A stretch of DNA of 64,000 bases from positions 6,129,881 through 6,193,880 of the forward strand of contig VXAY01012530.1 of the NCBI GenBank assembly GCA_013399855.1. The letters run 5' to 3'. The notes under the pieces were generated by a model. That model saw only the letters and a list, made by a program, of their open reading frames with translations. It had not been told where the DNA came from and did not search any database. How positions within the stretch are numbered: the stretch's first letter is position 1; each line of letters begins with the position of its first letter. The translations under genes were made by a program, and so were the position numbers. This stretch comes from Oxyruncus cristatus. Its lineage: Eukaryota > Chordata > Aves > Passeriformes > Cotingidae. This document shows positions 18,117 through 33,630 of the stretch, one piece after another.

Positions 18117-19991
18117 CATTCAAATATAAATGTCCAAGAAAATTACTTCCAAGTAGATGCTATACATTCATCAGAAAGCTATTCCAGTCATGAAGCTAAA
18201 GTACTCAGGCTGCTATAACACAGCTTTACTACAATTCTTTACTTCTGTCCCTAAACAATATCCCAGAATATTGAAACTCAGAGTTCTGAGAGAATATTTG
18301 CCTATTAATGGAGATAAGGAGTTTCAAGAGCTGAAATGGCTAATTTGAGTGCTTGTTTAACGAGGACAGCATTCAGTATTCTGGTGCATTCAAAACATGA
18401 TCTGCCAATTTACAAACCTGGAAAGACTCAGAGATTTACATTACATTAAAAAAAAAAAAAATAAAAATTGAATTTCGATGCCCTCCTTCAAATTACTGAG
18501 AACTATATGTCACAAAGCAGAAATGACACGAGAAAAATCTTTCTTATGGTTTTGTATTTTAAAATTGCCAAAACTTCAAAAGAGGATTGTGTAAGAAAGT
18601 TTCCAACTTCTATTGGACTTTGAGATGAAAGTTTGAGCTAAGCAAATATGAAGGGTTTGAGCAGTATTGGTTTTTTGGTTTCTAGTATGTTTGTACTTCT
18701 GTATTTCCCTTACTTTCCCTTCCAAAGGTAGGAAAGCTGAATGGCAGAGCTTACTTAGAAATCAGTGTATCTGAAGTGGCCATGAATAAATTTAGGCTAG
18801 ATGCTAAAAGGGTTCCTTATCTGAAAACCAGAAAATAGCATTTCAGTAACAGCAGTGGAGAAAGGTACTGATTAAATTGAATACAAAGAAATTGCTTGAA
18901 GTTGTTGCCTTTCATAAAAGTGAAATAGACCTAGTGATTTGAGCAATTTCTTTTAAAACCCAAGTTCCTGTGAAGTGGTATAAAACAATTTCATCAGGGC
19001 TCTCTTTCTAACCATGAACTATTCTGCTCTTTCCATGTTCAGGCACTTGCCAAGCAGATGTGCTACTATTTGCTTACCTCAAAGTGTGCTAATAAATGTG
19101 AACACATGCTGAATGGAGGTACACTTAATAAAGTTATTATTGCTTTGGCGAATAAATGATTGTGCATGATTGGACTAATGTTAAATGAGGATAACAAAAA
19201 AAAATGGTTTTGTCTTAATTGTTCAGACTGTCTGGAAAAAGGATAAGGAGCCGAACTACTTAATTTCACTAGGAGACATTAACAGTGACATTAGAGCATA
19301 GCAGTTCCAAATGTAATTGTTGCTTGCAGAACTTCACCTCAAAGCACTTATGGTAACTTTATGTGTATAGTTTTAATATTTTTCTTTCTGAGAAAGAGAG
19401 AATTTTTTTTTTCTTCGAAGTACTGTAAAACAGAGGAAAGGGAAAAGCTGATCATATTAGAAGCTACATTTCTTTAAAATACTGAGTGATTAAAGAGTTT
19501 GTTGGTATCTTTCTCCTCCATCAAGCAGAAGGTATTTTTCATTTTCCAGTTGACCCCTTCAGTGGAGGCTCAAAGGTGTGCGGAAGGCTGTTCAACACAT
19601 CAATAAAATCTTTTAATCATCATGTCCTCTTCATCTCACTATAGCATTCTGTCTAATACAGATAGAAAGTTTTGTAATAACATGGGTAAATACATTAATC
19701 CTGAAACTTATTCCTTCTGAGCAATGACAGATGAGAATTCATAAGGGTCATGAGATTCAATTTAATCAGTTTTGGGTGTTTTTAGTTTTTCCTACACCTG
19801 ATTCTTACTCAAGCTATTTCTAAAGAATATAGCTTAAGAATACTACAGAATAAGTGTTTAAATGCTGTAATTGCTTATAGGATTCCAAAGAAATTATGTT
19901 TCTTGCAGCTTTTTTTACACTTCCATTCCATCTGTACATAACTGAGAATACTCCAAAACAGTTTCCTTTGTATTTTACGTTTGTATTGTTG

Positions 19992-20396
19992 AATCAGAAA
20001 ATCACAGAATATGGTGAGTTGGAACAGACACAAAAGGTTCATCAAGTCTAACCCTTAGCCCTGCACAGAACCATCCCCCAGAGTCACACCATGGGCCTGA
20101 GAGCATCATCCAAATGCTTCTTGAACTCTGTCAGGATTGGTGCTGTGATCACTTTCCTGGGGAGTCTGTTCCAGCACCCAACCATCCTCTGGGTGAAGAA
20201 CCTTTTCCTAATATCCAACCTAACCCTCCCCTGACACAACTTCAGGCCATTCCCTCAGGTTCTGTCACTGGTCACCACACAGAAGACATCAGTGCCTGCC
20301 CCTCCTCTTCCCTTCACGAGGAAGTTGTAACTGCAATGAGGTCTCCCCTCAGCCTCCTTCAGGCTGAACAGACCAAGCGACCTCAGCTGCTGGAAT
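19992..20396 (-). mobile_element. Truncated CR1 LINE fragment, antisense
   Basis: The + strand reads as the reverse complement of a CR1 3' end. It opens with AATCACAGAATATGG, then a GGTTCATCAAGTCTAACCC-type terminus. Further right are CACTTTCCTGGGGAGTCTGT, GGGTGAAGAACCTTTTCCTA and ATATCCAACCTAACCCTCCC, which are the reverse complement of the ORF2 tail, followed by AGGTCTCCCCTCAGCCTCCT and CAGGCTGAACA. The phrase set differs from the copies at 2.8 and 38.5 kb, so it belongs to another CR1 subfamily. The copy is 5'-truncated, and its protein frame is broken by stops and small indels. It lies antisense to MALRD1. Confidence 0.92.
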
Positions 20397-22978
20397 GTTA
20401 ATACAGATTTAAGGGAGCAGATTTACATTTGTGAGTAGTGGAGCTGCCCAAATGATAATAGATAGACATTATGTGGTGGTCCAGCAATGGCTTTAATTTG
20501 GCATGAGACTGTTCAGTATTCAAAAGTGAAGATAACAAAAAATGTATAACTTGGCAAAGAAAATGCCAGTTAGTGGAAGAGATATCTGAGGTCTTGTGGA
20601 CAAAGACTATTTACTGCTTAAACCATGAGGGTTTTTATATCTTTGTTCGGCAGAGAAGGTTTTCTAAACATATTTTTGTTCCTACTTTCAGCTGTAGAAC
20701 CAGCATTTCTCTGGTTCTGGGCCTCCACATCCACTGTCTTCTCAACCTAGGTCAGATCTGACCAGGACAATGTCCTGCCCTCTGGTCTCAGAGTCAGGTC
20801 AGTGACTGTAAACGAGAACTGATTGGTCAAGTTTTGAGTAGGATTTGAGGGAAGCGTTTTCCACCTGACACATTTACTGAACACAGTACAGCAGCTCTGG
20901 GAAGTTGTACAAAGGGGATTAATCACTGCACTGCCTTCCACTATATACTTTGGGCAACAACTTGGAGTGGAGTGGAGAATATGAATGGAACATATATTCC
21001 AGTGCAGGCAGTGAAGATCTCTTCTCCTTCAGATTGAGGTATAACATCATCAAATGCTTTCTGTTCACTGTCTAACCACCTTTCCTTTGATCTCCTTACA
21101 GAAATTCCCTTCTGGCATACCTCGGCTGTTCAGAGTTTGTGCAACCATTCGTCATATTCAAATTGTTCTGATTTATGGGTTTCTGCTTTACTTCAAGACA
21201 TATTTTAGATTCACTCTCCAGATTTTCCTCCCATCCGAAAAGCAGGCAGTGAAACCACTGACCAGAGGCAGCACTAGGCACCATGAATTGCAAATGCCAT
21301 ATGTTCTTCCACCCTCCAAACAGTAAGACAGCAATAGGACTGACAAACTGGAGGTCACAGAGAAACCACTTGTGGTTCTAAGGTAGAGATGTAATCAGTT
21401 ATGTACCAGTCCAGGCTTTCATTAAAGAACTATTATGTTTATCTTCTTCAGGCAGGATGTCGGTGTACAGTTATACATTTTATGTTAGCTGTTAAGTTCT
21501 ACTTCTAAAGGCCATGCTACAACTTTTTGACACATTTTTAAGATTGTGGACTTTATCCCTAAGGAATGTTTCTTCTTTCTGTGTCTTTGCTAAGGAGTTT
21601 AGTAAATATTTAGGTTTCATTTTTTTATGGTTTTTTTTTTTTTCTAAGAGTAAACTTAGGTGAATTAATTAAGCTTTTCATGCCTAGTTAGTATTAATTT
21701 TCCGCACTGTAGTAGATGCATATGATGATTACTATTGTTTCTGAAAAAGCTTTGCTTAAAAACTATATGTGGATTGCTTTTCTCTTTGTCCACCCTCAAG
21801 AAGATACACCATAAATTTCAACTTGTCTTTGGAAAGGGAATATTGTGTATGAGAACTGATATATCAAGTGAACGTCCTGTTACAGCATTTTTCCTTGTCT
21901 GTCCATTTCTTTATGTTGCAGACATAAACCACCTCCTTAGGACTGGAATAATAATGTTAACATGTATTATATCTTGTTTCACTTTTCTGGCAAGTAACAA
22001 ACCAGTCTTGATGCTATTGCAACCTGACAGTGAATCCAGGCCTAGGTCTCCTCTTATTCTGCATGGGGATTTCCCACTTTAAGAGTTTAACTAAAAATTT
22101 CCTCCCATGTTGACCTACTAGAATGATTTATGGAATAAATAGGTGTAGAATTACTTGAGTGATGTGGAAAGTATGCACTATTTTTATTACTGACAGTATT
22201 AGTATACAAGTACTGTAAGAATAAAGGAGTTGAAAAGACCTAGCTCCTCCTTCTCTAGTCAAAACCTGGGATTTTTATTTCTTTCGAGTGAATGCACATT
22301 CACATGCATCTAAGCACTTGAGAATGAACCTTTTTCTTTTTACAACATTGTCTTTAGCGTTGCCATGCCTATGGTACATGCAGTAAACTTGGTTTGAAGA
22401 GGCACTGAGTGCCAATCTTGCCTTCAGCTACTCATATTCTCCAGAAATTCTGGTAACCTTAATTAAAGCAAAACAACATGTTAGGACCCATTGACTGTGT
22501 GACAGATTGGATATGTGTTAAAGTGTATTGACAGACTGATCAAACCCAAGACTTTTCTAATTACAAAGTACAATCAAACAGAACAAAGAAGGTTCTTCAG
22601 TGCTCCGTTGTGGACAATAACACTGAACAGTGATAGGCTACCTTGCAGTTTGTGTTTTTCATTCTTAGGGTTTCTGAGGTTGAGTATTACAGGATCTGAT
22701 TACAAGAAAAGAGTTCTCTTGTGTTTGCATGTGGAAATGAGAACAACATGAGAAATCAGCTGAGGATGCTTTGGTTGTTGTTGAAGTCTTCTGCTCTTTG
22801 TCATGGTAGTAACTCTAGAAGGTTAACAGTTTCTTCTAAAAGTCCATTTTGTAAATGAAATGAAGCTGTTGTGTTTTTAAACTTTTAGTTGCTCATAATA
22901 CAAACCAATATGTCAAGGGACTTGAAAGGCCTATGAAACCAGGTGTTTACACTCAATCCTAGAAAAAAAAGGCTATTT

Positions 22979-23010
22979 CAAAAAAACAAACAAACAAATC
23001 ACAAACAAAC
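22979..23010. repeat. (CAAA)n short tract
   Basis: An A run is followed by repeated CAAA units and a second CAAA cluster. It is a short low-complexity feature of the same composition as the longer A/C tracts. Confidence 0.7.
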
Positions 23011-23844
23011 AAGGCTGATAAAGTGTAATAGTTTTTAAATCTTCTTTTTTTTTTTCCCCAGCACTTCAACCTCTGAAAGTCTTAAAAAATTCTTGTAATT
23101 TCTAAAGCTTTACTTTTGAAATGAGATACATTTTTCACATTCCTGCTCCAACAAGTCAGTATTATTATGCATCATCAACAGTGATGAAAGCACTTTACTC
23201 TGTGTCCTTGGGTTATACTGGTGAGATACTAAGGGAAAGATGTTCTTGTTAACAAATTATTTTTTTTAAGGACACATAGATTTCAGTCATACAGTAATGT
23301 CAACTCAGAACAGGAATGATAATGGAGTAATTGTTGCAGGGAACAAGCTCAGAGATCTAAATTATCCAGAGAGCCCCTATCCCTGGGATGTCACACTCTT
23401 AGCCTGCTGATTAATTACTCTGGCCTCTATGCCAGATACTTCCACAGGAGCTCTAGCTTTGATTTAGGAGCTGGTATGTTTCTAGCTATGTGATTGTAAA
23501 TGAAATATTCTGAAAATATTTCGAAACAGATCTAGCTTTTCATGCCCACCAATAGGTCATTCTGATAATTCTGATATCCCATTCATTCAATTTGATTTAG
23601 GTTTGGAAAACATGGATGTTGATAAGATTAAATATAAGAAATCTAAGAAGCACAAGTTTAACAATTTTTGGAATATCCTTATCACCAATCTGTTTCCCGT
23701 TGTTCAAAAACACAAATTAGCTTCCTGGTGATTTTAAAACAATGTTGATACACAATAAGAACTGATAAACAAACAAGTTTAAATTATGATATTTACTGTT
23801 AAGTGCTCATAACTAGAGTCATAACCAGTGTGATACCATATGTA

Positions 23845-23925
23845 GTCATAGAATCATAGAATTGTTAAGGTTGAGAAAGATCTCTACGATCATCAAGTCC
23901 AACCCTTACAATGATATTTTTGCAA
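23845..23925 (-). mobile_element. CR1 3'-end fragment, very short
   Basis: AGTCATAGAATCATAGAATT is followed by GTTAAGGTTGAGAAAGATCT, then CATCAAGTCCAACCC. This is the reverse complement of the CR1 3' terminus with its tandem ATTCTATG units. Only about 80 bases remain, the signature of a heavily 5'-truncated insertion. It is antisense to MALRD1. Confidence 0.9.
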
Positions 23926-24718
23926 TTTTCTAGAAGTTCTGATCTTATTTTTCGTTATCAGTTTAGTTATCACATTTAAATTATTTCTAATAATCAAAGA
24001 TATTTAAAGGACCAGCTTCAAGAAGATTGGAACCTAATGGAGAGATTTTAGATTTTCCTCCCTATTTTGTAGGTACTATAGGTGTGGACAAATGTTTAGT
24101 TTATCTATTATAAATTGCCAAAATTATATAATCAAATTATATATTATAAGCAAATTAAGGTTAATACTTTATATTTAATTAAACCTCCCATATAACACTA
24201 ACCATGTTTTCATGTAGAGTTTTCCTTGATTTGTCAAATAATTCTAGTTTAAACTAAAGCATATCCCTTGGGAAGAAAATCAGACTCTATTTAAAGCCCT
24301 TAAATTATTTATCACAGTCTTTGGCTATCTGTTCAATGGTTAATTGCTCAATCATTTAATTTTACTTTGCACTTCAGTAACTTCAGTTTTCCAGCATGTA
24401 ATGCTGGGCTTTTTTTGTACTAAATTAGAGTTTTCTACTGTCTCTGTTTGTCTACTTACAAGTAATTACAGAACATGATCTGGTTATTTCTTAATCTTGT
24501 CTCTGATAAATTACATTAATTGGGCTCTATGTGGTCACTCAATGTAAATGGGTAACAAGAAAACTCCTTTAGGAATCTTTCATGGTCAATCCAAGAAATA
24601 TGACACAATTTGTTTTCACCAATATTGAATGTATATGAAAGGGTTGTATACTCAGACATGAGTTCAAACACCTGTGAGAACTTGCAGTGGATTTTGAGGG
24701 TAAAGTAATAGGTGGAAT

Positions 24719-24812
24719 TTAAAAAACAAACAAACAAACAAAACCACCAAAAAGCCAAAACCAAACCAAAACACACAAAACCCAAAACAAACAAAACAGA
24801 CAAACAAAAACC
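24719..24812. repeat. A/C-rich low-complexity tract (CAAA/CCAAA units)
   Basis: The tract has no T and very few G over about 90 bases, built from CAAA, CCAAAA and ACACA blocks. The short open frames across it on both strands, rich in Lys/Gln or Phe/Trp/Val, are artefacts of this composition and are not coding. Confidence 0.85.
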
Positions 24813-27800
24813 CATATCTATTATCTACATAAAAGGAAGGATGACTGATTCTCATCCTGAAATGAAAATAAAACTATATATTGTGAAGGAAACAAACAAC
24901 TGATAAAGGATTTGGATGAAAAAAACAACGGGTACGGGATGTATCTGATAAAAACAATAGGTATATGATGTTTCTGAACAGAGCTATAGAAAGACCATCT
25001 AAAGATATTCTGAACTTTTAAGTGATACTGGAAAAAATGAAGTCCTTCTCAAATGTCTCCATATTCTAAGGTGAGAGAAAATAATAAATAAAAGTGTGCT
25101 TGTGCATCATCTTAGCATGCATTAATGGAGTTAATTTATTTTGGAGATTTAAAATATTATTTTTATTTATTTTAAGAGAGGAGGTAAACATGCAATAAAA
25201 CTATTACTATGATATAGGGTGATATAAAATATTAGCTACCTCATAGAAAAACCCTGTTTTGACACAGGCTAGGGTTTCAAAGATTAAAGAATATTTTTTT
25301 CACATTTGGATTTACTACTTTAAGAACACAACTGATCTCACCACAGTTTGAAGATTACTTAAGTAACACACATAGAGGCTGTTTCTTAATAGGAGTATAT
25401 TTTCTATAATTTATTGCTGTTCTGCTTCAATGGTGTAAGCTATATACCATGTTAACTTTATTCAAAGTTCATTGATGTAGAAGATAAGCCATATTTCTGT
25501 TAACAAGTTTATTTTCTCTCTTGATATTTGCAGGTACATTTTTTTTTCCAAAATAAATTTAAGAGAAACACCTTTATAAAATAAAGAGATTCATCCTTGT
25601 CCTAACTACATAATTTTAGATAGAAGTGTTCCACCTGTTGATTTTGCTCAGAGTATATAAAACAAGGGGATTATTGACTGGTGCAGCAGTTTTCCTTTAT
25701 TGTGTAAATCCTCCTCAGTTCAAAGATTATTGATCTGAAAGACACTAGGAGCCCCTTTGGGTCTACGGCAGCCTAATTTGATGCAGTTACCACGCAGGGC
25801 AAAAAGTCTACCTGCTAATAATCTTCAAGATTGGAGGAAAATCCAGTCTTCTCTAATTGGAGGAAAAATTTACTGAACCTTGTTAAGGAGAAGTTCCTCT
25901 CAATTAAATATCCCTCTTATACCCACAAGAATCTATGTAACAGATATTTATTATTATTCAAACAATGTTTGAATAGCTAGGACTGAGAAAAAGTAGGGAG
26001 GAAAAAACCCCCTTTTCATATAGACTCAGAGTTGTTTTCTTGGGGGGAGGTTTGTTTGTTTGGAGTTTTTTGGGATTTGTTTTTGGGTTTTTTTGCTACA
26101 GTTATAAAGCCTTATAAAGTAATGTCATTTAAAGAGAAGTCATACTATGGAAGCACATCCAGAAACAAGTCACGTTACAGACTCAGTTAGGCAGTGTAAT
26201 ATCATTCATTACACATGCTTGAAAAGATTCATTCATGCCAGGATTCAAGATAGATTTTTTTGTTTTTCCTCAGGGAACAAAGACTTCCACTTTTCAACTG
26301 CCTTTTTTTTTCCCCAATCTGGAATTGGAAGTAATGCTACAAAGGGACCTCAAAATGCAATAGTTATTGCAATTATTGATCATTGAACTGCAAGGAAAAG
26401 TATTTCAAGGCATGAACCACATCCTGAAATTTAAATTCCTAGTTTACTGAAAAAATAACTGTGTTGCTAAATTCTTACTGCAATCACATAAAAGAAAAGT
26501 AGGATTATAATAAATAGCTCCTACAAATATATGTCATTTAAATTCGGCAGCAATTTTACAACAAAACTCTGTCAGAAACTTCTATCAATCTGTTTCAGAT
26601 TTTCAGTCATCTGTTCTGTTTCCAAAAGGATGACAGACACTGACTGATTCATTGATACAATTGCACCATTCTTTTAACCAGGACCATTTTCACAGATTGT
26701 GTCCTAATAAAAATCCACTGATGCTTTCATAAACTTGTAACTGTGGACTTCAAACAAATCTTTTTCTTTTAGTCAGAGATTACCCATTTTTCTTGTTGCC
26801 AGGTCTGGAGACCTTTGCCTGATGTTCTTGACTTTCCATGAGTATCAGATTTTTATTCTCGTTTGCTTCTTTCTGTTAAGGTATTTTTCCTCTTTTCTCT
26901 GAGGAAGTGTTAAAAGCCAAATCATGCACAGTCTTCTGGAGCAAACATAATACATATTTTTATGTTGCTAAGTAATCATGAATTAAAAATTAATATTTTC
27001 CCTAGAAAACTTGTCAGATAATTCTATGGTATTCTAATATTTATTTGTATTTTTGATTAATTTTTAATAAGTAATGTGTTAGGAGGGTTTTTACTTAAAA
27101 AAAGAAAAGTTAACATTTGTTTTCTTTAGCTAACATTTAGAAATTCAAGACTTGTTTTCACTTTATCCAAAGCCTACAACAAAATGGTCTGGCAATGGTT
27201 TTTCACTTTGTTTGCGGTATTTGTAATTTAGAGTCTGGCTTAAAGAAATGCCTAGGAGTGGAGATTGCCAACTGAATACCCCATCTCTTATTCTCTTTTT
27301 ATTAATAAATCAGTTTTTCTGATCTCTTAATAAAATCCAGCCTTATGTGAATTTCATTTAACTCCATCAGACCCTCCTTGAAATTAATACAGTGGCAATG
27401 GAAACAAGTTTTTAGCACCGTGTGATTTTCAGTATCCATTAACTCACATTCTCTCCATACTTGTGCAACTTCCATACATGCGCATATTCTAATTTTATGT
27501 CTGTTGAGCTAATATATTAATAGTCCTATTTTTAAATAAAATTATGCTTGTTCATTTATCTGGGGATGAGCAGAATGTACAAAGTAAATGGGGAGGGCTA
27601 CATTTCAGAATTTTGTGTCTTGCTTCTTGATTATAGAATGTAGTGAAGGGGCTGTGTTTTATCCAGAGTCCTGCAGAAACTGATCTGAAATGAAAACATG
27701 AAACTTGGAAATTGATCCTGTGATCTGAGTCCTACAATCTTTAGGCTGTACAATAGCAGAATTATCCATGAATAATGCCAGCAATACTGCACAAAAAGGA

Positions 27801-28194
27801 CACCGTCAACCCACTGAACTTGTCGGGAAAAAAATAAGTCCATTATAAGGCAAACCTCTCTAGTTAAAATAGAAAAGTTTTTTCTTCCAAATTAGAGCTC
27901 CTAAAGTGGGCTCAACTTTACAGCTGAAATGAAATGATTTAATCCTACACCACATGAAAGGAGAATGTCAGCAATTAAGTCAGACTAGAAAGCTTTGTTA
28001 GTGAAGGAATGCCTGGCTGGAGCTTGCCCTTCGAGGCTTTACAAGGGAAACAGTAATTTATTTAGGCAATCACTTGACAAAATACAAAAGAAATAAACTG
28101 ATAATGGATTGGCACTTCAGGGGAACCAAAGGCCTTAATAAAACTGTTCTGGACCACCCCAGTCCTCCTAAATATCAAGCTTTCTCAGATGTAA

Positions 28195-30283
<2,089 letters not shown>

Positions 30284-30572
30284 TGACATTCTGTTGTTTG
30301 GCTTGTAGGCTGGAAGAGCTCCCACAAGCCTCCTGTTTCAGTGCTGGCTTTTATTACTCATCTTTTAAAAACTCTCTTAGCATTTCTCTTCCAAAAGAAG
30401 CTTCTCTGAAAAGCCACAGAAAGTCTTAAAATCTTCTTTCCATTTCCCCTCTTCACGTACAGTACCTATCTCTTTGATATTCTCCATGTGAGGCTGTTGT
30501 CATATTTTGCTGCTATCCCTATCGGTAGCTATCAGTATACAACACTATTGTTCTGATGGGATGGAATCCACC

Positions 30573-30592
30573 AAAAAAAAAAAAAAAAAAAA
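30573..30592. repeat. Poly(A) run, 20 bases
   Basis: Twenty consecutive A residues follow CCACC. No retroposon body is recognised upstream, so this is reported only as a homopolymer. Confidence 0.95.
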
Positions 30593-33500
30593 GAAATTAG
30601 TAGTGGACACAAAATGAGAATAAAATAAAAAAATATGACTGTGTTAAATAATTTCTCTTTTCATGTAAACAAGTACAGAATATATAATAAATTTTCTCTA
30701 GAAATGGCATTTGCTTTGCTAACTGTGAAATGACAAAAAAATATTTTAAAAGCCTATTTAGTTATGAATTCACAAGTGAAAACTGAGACATTCATGAAAA
30801 ATTGGCTGTTCCTTTGATGTTCATTAAAAAGTATTAACTGCTTGTAAAAGCAGTTTTTAAAACATAGTATGATTCTGAATAGAAATAATCAATGCTGTTC
30901 AGACCCAATGACCAAATACACCACTTTTAGACATAATAGAAAGCTTTGCAAAAGACAGTATTTGTGTGTATTTGTGCTCATTTGTGTCTGTGCAGGGAGT
31001 TCTGGTTATTCCTGTGGTGCAATTTATTTGTTATATGATTTTCTCAATATCTCTAATAATGTCACGGTGAACTGTGTTGAAATATTCCAGTGCATATGTT
31101 GACTGTCTTACCTTTAAATGATAAATTATATTTTTCCTTGAAAATAAACTACTAAAAGTTATTTCTCAAACGTTCTGTATATTATAAGAATAATTTAAAA
31201 GCCTTGAAGATAAAAGACTTCAGTAGGCTTAAATATCTAAGGATAAAACCTAGGATATGTCTGTCTGAAATATAAAAGCAATGAACCCTTTGACAGGCAT
31301 TAGGAGATTTTTTTCATGGATTAGTCCAAACACCCACAAATTGCAACAGGCTACTCATCAAGTAACTGTATAGTAATGAGATGTATTTGCACAGCTCTTT
31401 TTCCTAGAAAGACTCAAATCCGTAAATGAGGCAAGTATATTAAAGAAAAATAGTAATCATTATTTAAAAATAACTTTCAATATTTAATGTATTAAAAAGT
31501 TAAAACAAAAATAGATCCCATTATTGAAAATGAATAAGGTATAAAAATAAACATCTTAACTCCAAGGTCAAATTATATTCTTAGTGCATTACTCAACTGT
31601 GTATATTGTAGCATTGCACCCAAATATTGTAATTATGAGCATTTTGGGATTGCTTAATTTCAGCTGGAAACTAACTTGTAAACTAACTTTGGTGGAAAAT
31701 AAATGTTAGTTGCATCAGGCACGTGTGAGTGGTTTGCATGCAGTGTTTGAATCCCTGTTGATTGTGTACTGTAATTATCACATTAAGTATGTTGCAGCAC
31801 AGACAGTTGCCCTAACAACAGAAAAGTAATTCTAATCTCATTTTATTACTTGTAGTGAATTTAATAATACAAATTTAAATACTTCTGTTAAACAGGAAAC
31901 AAAAGAAGTGAAATAATAAAAAAAAAATACTAATTACATCATCTAAAATGAGTTAAAAAGAGACATTTGTTCTCTGCTGAGATATTGTCTCTAAGGGTTT
32001 CAGGTCAAGTAGTTGAAATTCTTAATTATTTTTTTCATCCTCAGGATAGACAAAGTGATTTAATTTTTTTGTTTATTTTCTTTTTTTTTTTAAAATAACC
32101 TGAGCAGAGGTTTATTAGATAGTTATCTCCATTGATAAAAGTCTGTAGAAATTATTTTTTACTCTACTAATCAAATGTATTACTTTTATGGATTTTTCTA
32201 CGTGACAATCAGTAATATTTCCTCTTTCTAGGTTTTGTAAATATTCTTCATGTTTTCTCTTTCTTTTATTTTTATTGCAGTGACACATTGTCCTCTTCAT
32301 ATTTTCACCAAATTTTATTATCCTAATAAACTTTTCAGACATTATTTTTATGTTATTTTAAACCCTTGTCTCCAGGGATCTTAAAGATATTTTTAAACTC
32401 AGTATGAATAGAAGACATTTGAGTCATGACTAATTGTTCTTATTCAATTTCTTTTTCAAATGAAAACAAGAATTCGACCTGGAGATAGGAAAAAATATTC
32501 TCATTATTGTACCTGGGATTTTTTGCAGATCAGCTTAACTTTACCTTTTATGTTGCTTATAAGGATCCATAAATCAATATTTTAATTAGAGTTTCTACTT
32601 AGCAGTGTCTGTACAAATAAAGTCTAATTAAAAGGCACATAATCATGGGAAGTCATACTGAAGGTTCTCCTAGTTCAAACTGTAATACCAACATATTTCC
32701 ATCCAAATTTAGTATCTCTTGATTTAAAGTGAAGTCAATGTCAGTGAAATCATATCTGTAAGTAGAGATTATTTGAAAATGCGATGAAGAGGAGAGAATC
32801 TGGGAAGGTAATTACCTTCTCAAGTTCGACAGCTTAGCAAACTGTCTCTAGCTAAAGTCATCCCATCCATTAAAAGTTGAACTGAGAGTGTACACCACAC
32901 ATACAATGGCACAGCAATGAACAATATGATGAGAAAATATTGTATAGAGGCAAAATGAGGAAGACATTCCTCTTCCTCCCGAAATATCACAGTGGAAGAA
33001 AAATGGTAATCAAGAGTAAAAAGCCATTTTTAAAAAATCAGAGTTCATGGTATGCATTGGTGTTGTGACTTAATATTTGCATTGCTTGCCCACATTCAGG
33101 AAGTCTAAGATTATCATACTCCTAAAGTAGTATCTCAGATTATGATATAAACGATAAAACTGAGGGATCATAAAAGGGGTGCTATAGCCAAGATTTAACT
33201 TTCTTTTGTTAAGGTTTGCTGCTAAAGAAAACCAATTCATTTTCCTAATGGAATTTCTCTGCAGCTACTGTTGTTTTGATTTTTTTCTGCAGAAATTGTA
33301 CTACATATTCTCTGGAGAAAACCCTCTGTATACGTGATAATAATCCAATCGAAGTGATGGGCTGTTGATCTAGTTGCAAACATACAGTATTCTTTAACCC
33401 CCTCAATATTTATGCAAATGAAAGATGTTGACATTCCAGTTATTTACAGGGACTGCAATATCCAGCTCACCATCCATCTAAATTCAAATTACAAAGTATT

Positions 33501-33602
33501 TAGTAGCACTGCAAAAGTTCATCAGGCAAACAGAATATTACCAGAAGAGATCTAGATACAACTAGTCAAAATTTGCTACTCCAGTGATATTTTGAGATAT
33601 TT

Positions 33603-33630
33603 GAATCTTCTCTGTGGAATCTTCTCTGTG
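33603..33630. repeat. 14-bp perfect tandem duplication
   Basis: GAATCTTCTCTGTG occurs twice head to tail (33603-33616 and 33617-33630). It is a small slippage-type duplication in intron. Confidence 0.95.

Noticed and set aside
24516..24903. Open frames on both strands rich in Phe/Trp/Val/Cys or Lys/Gln/Thr, membrane-like on the minus strand.
   Set aside because: They derive from the A/C-rich low-complexity tract and have no domain or splice support.
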